From assembly GCA_020847015.1 (NCBI GenBank), contig JADLCW010000278.1, forward strand, positions 1-7,623: DNA of 7,623 nucleotides, given 5' to 3'. The DNA comes from Thermomicrobiales bacterium (GTDB lineage: Bacteria > Chloroflexota > Chloroflexia > Thermomicrobiales > UBA6265). Numbering within the stretch: the stretch's first letter is position 1; each line of letters opens with the position of its first letter. The notes beneath the pieces are model-generated. The model did not search any database. It was not told where the DNA came from and saw nothing but the letters and a program-made list of their open reading frames with translations. Positions 1 to 6,086 of this stretch are shown here, piece after piece. A program made the translations under genes and the position numbers.

Positions 1-146
1 AACTGCGCATTGCCGGCTATGACGGTGCGATCAGCATCGAGCACGAGGATTCGCTAATGAGCGTCGACGAGGGTTTCAGCAAGGCCGTCGCGTTCCTGAA
101 AAACGTAGTGATCCGGGAGCCCGCCGGCCAGGCATGGTGGGTGTAG
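1..146 (+). CDS. Sugar phosphate isomerase/epimerase-like TIM-barrel protein, C-terminal end (5' truncated)
   Basis: The reading frame starts at base 3 and gives 47 residues before the TAG at 144-146. The visible tail contains GYDGAISIEHED followed by an EGFSKAVAFL helix. This is the usual C-terminal strand and helix of the xylose isomerase-like / sugar phosphate isomerase-epimerase TIM-barrel family. In that family the Glu of the 'SIEHED' strand is a metal ligand (family knowledge), and the members isomerise or epimerise sugars or inositol derivatives in the cytoplasm. The C-terminus ends in AWWV. The next + strand gene is a Gfo/Idh/MocA oxidoreductase, a common partner in polyol and sugar catabolism clusters, although the 497-nt gap is long for an operon. 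Substrate and full length cannot be seen because the start lies outside the window. Confidence 0.75.
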   Translation, partial: LRIAGYDGAISIEHEDSLMSVDEGFSKAVAFLKNVVIREPAGQAWWV

Positions 147-155
147 GACGGACGT

Positions 156-174
156 CGAGGAGTCGAGAAGAAGC
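156..174 (+). repeat. Left arm of imperfect inverted repeat
   Basis: The arm reads CGAGGAGTCGAGA at 156-168 and then AGAAGC at 169-174. The first 13 bases are the exact reverse complement of 604-616. The next 6 are the exact reverse complement of 593-598, so the right arm carries a 5-nt insertion between the two blocks. The arm starts 10 nt after the upstream stop codon. It may be a terminal repeat of an inserted element or one side of a long-range RNA stem. Confidence 0.55.
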
Positions 175-592
175 GGGGCGGGTTGCACGGCTGCCGCCGA
201 TGGGGAGGTAGGGCGGCACGCGAGTCGGGGCGCCGCGACCTGGTTGCATGGCGGAGGACCATGGCGCTCGTGGCTTTGGGGCGCCGAATGACAGCGGGGC
301 GGTCGAGCGAGGAGTTGCGGATACCGTCGATGCCAGCGCGAAAGGGGGGCGATTTCGGTTGCGGCGAATTGCGCCGAAGGACAGGGGCGACGGGGTGCTG
401 GAGAATTGAGGTGGTTCTGCTCGATCTCCCACGGATCGCGTGGCGAGGTTGAAACCCATCTCCACATCGCGCAGCGTTTGCCCTTCTCTTCTGACGCCCC
501 GGGCCAAGCAACCCTCCCCGAAGCCGAGGCAGCTGACCGTGTCGTTCGTGGACTTGCCCGCAGCCTGCGGCGGCGTTACAGGAACCGGTTTT

Positions 593-616
593 GCTTCTCG
601 GCCTCTCGACTCCTCG
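593..616 (-). repeat. Right arm of imperfect inverted repeat
   Basis: GCTTCT at 593-598, then 5 unpaired bases (599-603), then TCTCGACTCCTCG at 604-616, mirror the arm at 156-174. The arm ends 12 nt before the oxidoreductase ribosome binding site. Pairing with the left arm would enclose about 420 nt. No target-site duplication is obvious outside the two arms. Confidence 0.55.
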
Positions 617-628
617 CATTCTCGACGC

Positions 629-635
629 AAAGGAG
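629..635 (+). promoter_or_regulatory. Ribosome binding site AAAGGAG
   Basis: AAAGGAG lies 8 nt before the GTG at 644. It is a near-perfect Shine-Dalgarno match and fixes the oxidoreductase start at 644 instead of an in-frame ATG 204 nt upstream. Confidence 0.85.
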
Positions 636-643
636 CAGTTGTC

Positions 644-1807
644 GTGTCTACAATCGGTGTCGGGCTTGTCGGCTACAAGTTCATGGGCCGGGCCCACTCG
701 AACGCCTACCGACAGGTCGCCCATTTCTTCGATGTCGATCCCAAGCCGCGCATGGTTGCTGTATGCGGGCGCAACGCGCAGGCAGTCGAAGAGGCCGCCG
801 CGCTGCTCGGCTGGGAGGGGTCCGAAACTGACTACCGCAAGCTCGTCGCGCGCGACGACATCGGGTTGGTGGATGTGGCCACCCCCGGCGATCTCCACAA
901 AGACGTCGTGCTGGCGGCGCTGGCGGCCGGCAAGCATGTACTGTGCGAAAAGCCGCTGGCCAACACGCTCGCCGAAGCGCGCGAGATGATGGACGCCGCC
1001 GAGCAAGCGGGCGTCGTCGCCATGGTCAACTTCAACTACCGGCGCGTGCCAGCGGTGCAGTTCGCCAAGCGGATCATTGACGACGGCCTCATCGGTGAGA
1101 TTCGCCACTGGCGCGGCATCTACTTGCAGGACTGGATCAACGATCCCAACTTCCCGCTGGTGTGGCGGATGCGCAAGGAGATCGCCGGTTCCGGCGCGCT
1201 TGGCGACATCGCCGCCCATAGCGTCGACCTCGCGCGGTTTCTGGTCGGCGACATCACCGAGGTCGTTGGCACGATGGACACCTACATCCGCCAGCGACCT
1301 GTGGAAACCGAAAGCGGCGGCGGGGCCGGGTTGTCCGCTGAAGCCGGACAAGAGATGGGGGAAGTAACGGTCGATGACGCGACCACCTTCCTCGCGCGGT
1401 TCGCCAACGGCGCCAGCGGGACCTTCGAAGCGACGCGGCTGGCTCCGGGCCGGCGCAACTACAATTCATTCGAGATCAATGGCTCCCGAGGATCGATCGC
1501 CTTCAATCTGGAACGGCTCAACGAATTGCAGGTCTACTTCGTCGACGATCCGGCGGGACTGCAAGGATTCCGCACCATCAACGTCACTGATGCCGATCAC
1601 CCCTACGCGGCGGCGTGGTGGCCGGCGGGTCACATTCTGGGCTACGAGCACACGTTCGTTCATGTCATCAAGGATCTGATGGACGGCATCGCCGCCGGCA
1701 AGAGCCCGCACCCCACTTTCGAGGATGGCTTCCGCTGCCAGGCGGTGCTGGAGGCGGTCGCCCAAAGCGTGGTGGACCATGGTTGGGCGACCGTCGAGCA
1801 ACCGTAG
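644..1807 (+). CDS. Gfo/Idh/MocA family NAD(P)-dependent oxidoreductase
   Basis: This 387-residue cytoplasmic dehydrogenase has the normal length for its family. The N-terminal Rossmann fold shows GVGLVG at residues 5-10. CEKPLANT at 101-108 contains the family EKP motif, whose Lys103 is the expected catalytic lysine. GDIAAHSVD at 187-195 supplies the Asp188/His192 pair of the C-terminal domain. The C-terminal half has typical family blocks: FANGASGTFEATR at 253-265, FEINGSRGSIAF at 276-287, GYEHTFVH at 333-340 and PTFEDG at 357-362. Family members oxidise sugars, polyols or inositols (for example myo-inositol 2-dehydrogenases), but the substrate here cannot be read. The GTG start follows AAAGGAG with 8-nt spacing. 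The open frame extends 68 codons upstream to 440, but that part is low-complexity, lies before the ribosome binding site and precedes the family's expected N-terminus. It probably works with the isomerase-like gene upstream. Confidence 0.95.
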   Translation: MSTIGVGLVGYKFMGRAHSNAYRQVAHFFDVDPKPRMVAVCGRNAQAVEEAAALLGWEGSETDYRKLVARDDIGLVDVATPGDLHKDVVLAALAAGKHVLCEKPLANTLAEAREMMDAAEQAGVVAMVNFNYRRVPAVQFAKRIIDDGLIGEIRHWRGIYLQDWINDPNFPLVWRMRKEIAGSGALGDIAAHSVDLARFLVGDITEVVGTMDTYIRQRPVETESGGGAGLSAEAGQEMGEVTVDDATTFLARFANGASGTFEATRLAPGRRNYNSFEINGSRGSIAFNLERLNELQVYFVDDPAGLQGFRTINVTDADHPYAAAWWPAGHILGYEHTFVHVIKDLMDGIAAGKSPHPTFEDGFRCQAVLEAVAQSVVDHGWATVEQP

Positions 1808-1838
1808 GCAAACCGTTTTTCACTACGCCGAAGACGGT

Positions 1839-1868
1839 GGCGGGCAGGAATCATCGTCCCTGCCCGCC
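1839..1868. terminator. 10-bp hairpin between convergent genes, possible bidirectional terminator
   Basis: GGCGGGCAGG at 1839-1848 is perfectly complementary to CCTGCCCGCC at 1859-1868, with a 10-nt loop. It sits 31 nt after the oxidoreductase stop and about 60 nt after the end of the kinase-like gene on the other strand. No T-tract follows on either strand, so it is not a classical intrinsic terminator. Its place between two converging genes makes a terminator or transcript-end stabiliser the simplest reading. Confidence 0.45.
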
Positions 1869-1927
1869 GCGAACTTGGGAGATATCCTGACGTTCCGCTG
1901 GCTGGGCCGCGAGACGAAGCGCGGGTC

Positions 1928-4225
1928 TCAGCCGACGCGCGCCAATGCCGCCGCGATCCGTCCGCGCGCCGCCGGGCCCAGCGCGGCGACGGCTCCGTAG
2001 GGGTCGGGTCGGGCAGCCGCAGCGATGGCGATGTCGTCGTTGGCGGCGATCGCCTCTCGCAAGCGCTCCAGGTGCGCCGTGCGCAGGGTTTCCCATTCCA
2101 GCCGATCCAGATCGAGCGCAGCCGCCTCGTCGGCATCGAAGGCGAGCCGCGCCGACGGCAGCAGCCGGGCCAGACGCTGGTAATCGGGTGGGGTAGCGGC
2201 GGCCGCTTCGGTGACGGCGCGGGCCAGCGCATCGCGGTCGGCGGCGGCGCGGATCGCCTGCCAATCCGCTCCGCGCGGCAGCGGTGCTCCGGCCGCCTCC
2301 AGCGCGGCCAGCGCGGCCAGGATGTCCGCGTCGGCGCCGGCACGCAGCGCCCGTTCCAACTGCTCGTGCGCGTCGGCGACCCCGGCCAGTCGTGCCAGAC
2401 GCGTCCGCTCCACCGCGCTCAACCGCCGATCGATTCCCGGCGGGGCGCCGGCCAGTGCGGTTCGCGCCGCCGCGCCATCGCGTCGCCGCAAGGCAACCCG
2501 CGCTGCATGCAACCAGGCGGTACGCGCGGTCGCGAGGTCGATGCGAGCTGTTTGCTCCAGCGAGAGGTTGGGGTCGCCAGCGAACAGATCGGGGTCGTAG
2601 GCGGAAAGAATCGCCACATCGTCATCGACCGCGAGCGCGCGCTCCAAATGACTCCAGGCCAACGCGCGCTCGGCTGCGTGACGGAGGCGCGCGTCCGGCC
2701 GCCCCAGCGCCGCCAGCTCGCCCGTGCGGCTGAGATCGGCCAGTGCGCCGCGATCGTTGGTCTCCAGCGCGCGCTCCATGCGCTCGCGCACGGCAGTGCG
2801 CTGGGCTGCCGTGCGAGCAGCGCGTCGCAGATCCGGCCGCACGGCGATGCGAGCCCGGTCAGCCTCCTGCACCAGCGCCGCCAGCGAGCGTTCGTCCTCG
2901 CGGCGCCGCGCGCGTTCGATGCGCGCGAGCAGATCCCGCGACAGCAGTGTATCGACGCGGGGAGCGAGCAGACCGGCCCGAGGATCGTGGCGAGCCTCGA
3001 ACCAAAGGCGGCCGACGAGGTCCGGATCGCCGCCGTCGAGCGCGGCGCGCAACCGCTCGAACAACCCAGCGGCTTCGCGGGCCGCCTCGACGCGTGGGCG
3101 CAGATCGGCCGCCGCCAGATCGTCGGCCAGACCGGCCTCATCCCAAATCCGGAGTAACCGATCGAGATCGTCAGCCTGTGCGGCCTCCCGCGCCGCGCCG
3201 ACCGCTCGCCGGCGTTCGATCTGCCCCGCATCGGCCGATGCGGCCGGCGCGGCGCCCCAACCGCCATCTCGTGGCGTCCCGCCCTCATTGAATGCGGGCG
3301 CGACGGTCGCATCCCAAGTGGGGAGCGGCCCTGTCGTCCCGGCGGCGATGGAGGCTAACGCTTCGCGGAACGATGGCGCCCCGGCCGGACCGGTCTGAAG
3401 CGCGTCGGTGAGCACGCGGGCGGCCGTCGCGAGCGTCGGGTCGGACGCCGCGCGCAACGTCCGCAGCACATCGGAGCCGACCGGGTCGTGCAGGTCGCGG
3501 GACTGGAATAGCAGCCGCTCCTCCGGTGTTTGCGCCGTTCGCAGTTCGGGCCGCCAAGCGAGACCGAGGAGCTCCACGTAGAGCAACAGCGCCGGCAGCC
3601 GATCGCGCCGCGCTGGTTCCAGCACGCCTGGCAAGGGCGGCGACCCGGGCCAGACGGCGGTATCGAAATCGACAACTGCCAACGCGCCTTCCGGCCGCAG
3701 CACCACATTGCCGGGCCGCAAGTCGCCGTGACTGAATCCGTGCGCCTCCATCTCGGCGGCGGCGGCGCGCCAGGCGTCGGCTAAGCCGCCGATCGCCGCC
3801 CGGTCGTCCGTCGCGATCGCCTCCGTCACGCCTTGGGCCAGTGTGCCGCCGGGGATGTATTCCATCGCCACTAACGGGTGACTGACCGAGCGGAAATCAG
3901 CGGCGGGCAGCGTGATGCCGTCGGCAATGGTCCGCAGCTCGTTGGGCAGCGGACCGCCGGCCACTCGCAGCGGCGCCAAACCGGGAGCGGAGGCCAGCGC
4001 GGTGTACCGTTCGATCTGGCGGACATGTCGCTCGCGCGGTACGCGCAACGCGAGGATGCGTCCGGTCGGACAGCGCAGCGCGTACACCACGGCAGTGCGA
4101 CCGACGATGCGCCACAGGTCGCCGGACGCGGTAATGGCGAGGGTTCCGCCGCCGAGACGGCGCACGGCCGGGACGAATCGGCCCGGATCATGCATGGCGT
4201 GGTCGAATTCGGAGAGGGTCGGCAT
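1928..4225 (-). CDS. Protein-kinase-like domain fused to about nine 46-residue helical repeats
   Basis: The protein has 765 residues and no signal peptide or membrane segment. Residues about 20-280 form a kinase-like fold. They show a beta-3-like ILALRVP (57-63, Arg61 where the Lys is usual), a hinge-like MEYIPGGTL (121-129), catalytic loop HGDLRPGN (166-173, Asp168 and Asn173 present) and a metal-binding VVDFD (184-188, DFD instead of DFG). Further on come LLLYVELLGLA (213-223) and LLFQSRDLHDP (238-248). This layout recalls the bacterial kinase-like proteins with HGDLQxGN and LVDYD motifs that often sit near vWA and PP2C genes (family memory, not a search). A Gly/Pro-rich linker (about 279-335) leads to Ala/Arg/Leu-rich repeats from 341 to the end. 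Typical repeats begin L-E-R-A-L...D. These are probably an alpha-solenoid for protein contact. The start ATG at 4225 has only a weak ribosome site. It is divergent from the membrane-protein pair, which suggests shared control. Real kinase activity is uncertain. Confidence 0.88.
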   Translation of the reverse strand: MPTLSEFDHAMHDPGRFVPAVRRLGGGTLAITASGDLWRIVGRTAVVYALRCPTGRILALRVPRERHVRQIERYTALASAPGLAPLRVAGGPLPNELRTIADGITLPAADFRSVSHPLVAMEYIPGGTLAQGVTEAIATDDRAAIGGLADAWRAAAAEMEAHGFSHGDLRPGNVVLRPEGALAVVDFDTAVWPGSPPLPGVLEPARRDRLPALLLYVELLGLAWRPELRTAQTPEERLLFQSRDLHDPVGSDVLRTLRAASDPTLATAARVLTDALQTGPAGAPSFREALASIAAGTTGPLPTWDATVAPAFNEGGTPRDGGWGAAPAASADAGQIERRRAVGAAREAAQADDLDRLLRIWDEAGLADDLAAADLRPRVEAAREAAGLFERLRAALDGGDPDLVGRLWFEARHDPRAGLLAPRVDTLLSRDLLARIERARRREDERSLAALVQEADRARIAVRPDLRRAARTAAQRTAVRERMERALETNDRGALADLSRTGELAALGRPDARLRHAAERALAWSHLERALAVDDDVAILSAYDPDLFAGDPNLSLEQTARIDLATARTAWLHAARVALRRRDGAAARTALAGAPPGIDRRLSAVERTRLARLAGVADAHEQLERALRAGADADILAALAALEAAGAPLPRGADWQAIRAAADRDALARAVTEAAAATPPDYQRLARLLPSARLAFDADEAAALDLDRLEWETLRTAHLERLREAIAANDDIAIAAAARPDPYGAVAALGPAARGRIAAALARVG

Positions 4226-4410
4226 GGCATCGGTTCCGGGCGCGCCAGGCTGGGGAACCCTCCCCAGCGGTTGCCGCCGATGGTACAGTGCCCTTCAATG
4301 GCAATTCCAGCATCCCCGCCGCCCAAGCCGGAATCGCCCCGCCTCCGCCGCGGCCGGGACGCCCCCCGCACGGCGATCGTTCCACCGGGCGTAGCGGATT
4401 GGGGGAGAAC
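4226..4410. promoter_or_regulatory. Divergent intergenic region between kinase-like gene and motor-like operon
   Basis: About 185 nt separate the kinase-like ATG (- strand) from the preferred GTG at 4411 (+ strand), so both transcripts must start here or within the flanking genes. TGGTACAGT at 4281-4289 resembles an extended -10 element (TG, one base, then TACAGT) reading toward the + strand genes, but no good -35 is seen. It would place transcription downstream of the alternative GTG at 4288 and so fits a start at 4411. No convincing promoter is visible on the - strand. Confidence 0.4.
4249..4268. promoter_or_regulatory. 7-bp hairpin/palindrome in the kinase-like gene leader
   Basis: GCTGGGG at 4249-4255 pairs with CCCCAGC at 4262-4268 across a 6-nt loop. 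It lies 23 nt upstream of the kinase-like start codon. It could be an operator palindrome or an RNA hairpin near the translation start. No direct evidence of function is visible. Confidence 0.35.
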
Positions 4411-6075
4411 GTGCACGACCCACGACGCACTGAAACCTTGAATGGTCCCGCGTTCGATACGACGGGCTGGGCCGACGACGGACCACCCGCGCGTCGTCTT
4501 GCCGCGGTCGATCCGGAGGGGCACGCCCGCCAGCGGATCGCCGAATTGGCCGAGGAATTGGGCGGCATGGCCGCCACTGTGGGCGAGGTGGACCCGCGGT
4601 CGGCCGAACGACTGGAGGATCTGTCTCGCTCGATCGGCAACCCCGACGGGCGCGCCCGTTGGTCCGAAGTCGATCTGCGGCGCGCCTTCCAAACCGATCG
4701 GCTCGCCCACGCCTATGCCGTGGGGCAGGCCGGCCGCTACTCCGCGACGGCTATCGCCGCCGCCGACCGCGTCCGCAACGTGCTGGTGCTGGCGCCGATC
4801 TTACTGACCTGGTTCGCTCTGGCCGAAGCATCGCGCGCCTACGCCAGCTTTATTGAAGAGAATCCGGACGAGGTCCGCCAGCCATTCTTGCTGCTTTGGC
4901 AGACCGGGTTTGGCGGTCACGCCAACTCCTTCGCGCCAACATTCTCCCAGGTGGCCTTTCTCGACGCCGCCATCATCGCCATCATCATCGCGCTCACCCT
5001 GTTCACTCACGGGCGTCGCGAGGATCGCGAGGACCTGGTCGAGCACGCGGCCGACTCCTTTCAGTCCGATCTGGACAATGTGCTGTCCGAGGCGACCGTG
5101 GTGCTGGCGCGCGACCGCGCCGGCCGCCCCGCCCAGTTGGCGACCGGTATCGAGCGCCTGGCCGACCGGTTCGACCGCTCCAGTCAGGAGCTGCTGACCC
5201 GACTGCGGCTGGAGCACGACCGACTGGAGCAGCTCGCATCGCGACGCGAGCGCGAATTTGCCGACTTCGGCGTATTCGCCAGCGGCATGCGTGCGGGAGC
5301 CGAGGAGACCCACCGCCTGCTCGTCGAGTTGCGGGGGGTTTCCTCTGGTCTGCAAACCGCCCTGGAGGATCTGACCACCGAGGTCGGAGTCTCCACCGAT
5401 CAGGGGCGCACCTTGCTGGTCGCCATCCAGGGGTTGGAGCGGCTGACCACAACCGATATCCAGAGCGACCAGGCGCTCACGCGCCAGATCGCCAACGCCG
5501 CTGAAACGCTGGCGGATGCGGCCGAGAAGGCGATCTCCGGAGTCGACGCCGCCGCTCAGGCAGCGCGGATCGCCACCGATGCCGGCCGTGCCATTGGCGT
5601 CGTCGCCCAGTCGCTGGCGGCTGGACAATCGCGGGTGGAGGATGCGGTGGCCAAGGGCGCCGAAGCCAACACCCGACTCGCCGAGTCGCTGCGCGGAGCC
5701 GGCGGCGGCATCGGCAACGCCACGCGCACACTGCAAGAGATCGACGCCTCGCTTGCGTCGATGCGAGACGGATTCTCCGCGGTGGTGTCCCAGAGCACCG
5801 AGCACGCGGCGACCCTGCGCGCGCTGCTTGGCGAGCAGGAGGCGATCGCCAGCGGTTTGGCCGAGGTCGCCCGGGATATCGGCGCCATCTCCATCGGAGC
5901 CGCACAGCGACAGGAAAGCGCGAATCGCGACATTTCGGCGCTGGTCAACCGACTCGATACGGTGGTCGAAGCTATGGCGACCAGCGCCAGGACGCCGCGC
6001 CGCGTCGAGGCGTCCGAGACCGACGCATCGCGCGGCGACCCGACCCGACTTTGGCCGCAGCGCCGCTCCACTTGA
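4411..6075 (+). CDS. Two-TM membrane protein with long cytoplasmic coiled-coil tail, MotA/ZorA-like in plan
   Basis: From GTG 4411 the protein has 554 residues. GGGGGAG ends 3 nt before this GTG, a rather tight spacing. The frame is open back to a GTG at 4288, but those 41 extra residues are Pro/Gly-rich filler. Residues 34-120 are charged and helical. TM1 spans about 123-143 and contains LAPILLTWFALAEA. An outside loop (about 144-180) is rich in Glu, Pro and Phe. TM2 spans about 181-199 and contains AAIIAIIIALTLF, followed by the positive HGRRED, so both ends are predicted inside. Residues about 200-525 form a long Ala/Leu/Glu/Arg coiled coil. The TM hairpin plus cytoplasmic tail resembles the channel subunit of MotA/TolQ/ExbB/ZorA systems. 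However, only two TM helices are seen and no firm family signature could be assigned. The strongest support is its partner, the MotB-like gene 11 nt downstream. An alternative is a chemoreceptor-like or tether protein. Confidence 0.8.
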   Translation: MHDPRRTETLNGPAFDTTGWADDGPPARRLAAVDPEGHARQRIAELAEELGGMAATVGEVDPRSAERLEDLSRSIGNPDGRARWSEVDLRRAFQTDRLAHAYAVGQAGRYSATAIAAADRVRNVLVLAPILLTWFALAEASRAYASFIEENPDEVRQPFLLLWQTGFGGHANSFAPTFSQVAFLDAAIIAIIIALTLFTHGRREDREDLVEHAADSFQSDLDNVLSEATVVLARDRAGRPAQLATGIERLADRFDRSSQELLTRLRLEHDRLEQLASRREREFADFGVFASGMRAGAEETHRLLVELRGVSSGLQTALEDLTTEVGVSTDQGRTLLVAIQGLERLTTTDIQSDQALTRQIANAAETLADAAEKAISGVDAAAQAARIATDAGRAIGVVAQSLAAGQSRVEDAVAKGAEANTRLAESLRGAGGGIGNATRTLQEIDASLASMRDGFSAVVSQSTEHAATLRALLGEQEAIASGLAEVARDIGAISIGAAQRQESANRDISALVNRLDTVVEAMATSARTPRRVEASETDASRGDPTRLWPQRRST

Positions 6076-6086
6076 TCGTCTGAGCC

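Larger units (their letters stand above)
147..643. other. Long intergenic spacer with G-run bias, bounded by an inverted repeat
   Basis: No convincing gene lies between the isomerase stop and the GTG start of the oxidoreductase. Several open frames cross it on both strands, but they lack a ribosome binding site and family motifs and read as GC-rich noise. Two things stand out. Runs of four or more G recur on the + strand at 175, 202, 227, 278, 296, 344, 384 and 392, with no equal C-runs until about 497. An imperfect inverted repeat (156-174 and 593-616) brackets nearly the whole spacer. A small hairpin with a 5-bp stem lies at 362-376. The spacer could be a repeated or non-autonomous mobile element, a decayed gene, or a structured leader RNA of the downstream gene. 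The sequence alone does not choose between these. Confidence 0.5.

Noticed and set aside
76..630. 184-codon - strand open frame filling the 147-643 spacer
   Set aside because: Pro/Arg/Ser-rich filler, no ribosome binding site and no recognisable domain. It overlaps the end of the isomerase gene. It stays a weak possibility only if homologous frames are conserved.
440..643. In-frame N-terminal extension of the oxidoreductase by 68 codons
   Set aside because: The strong AAAGGAG lies within this stretch, just before GTG 644. The extension has no family similarity, and the Rossmann motif would start far too late.
17..1351. 444-codon open frame on the - strand
   Set aside because: It runs antisense through the clear oxidoreductase gene and the spacer, with composition typical of a GC-rich shadow and no motifs.
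2072..3157. 361-codon + strand open frame opposite the kinase-like repeats
   Set aside because: Antisense shadow of the Ala/Arg-rich repeat coding region. No motifs are visible.
4288..4410. Upstream GTG start adding 41 residues to the two-TM protein
   Set aside because: The added part is Pro/Gly/Arg filler in the divergent control region, and a possible -10 element overlaps the GTG at 4288. GTG 4411 has a G-rich Shine-Dalgarno.
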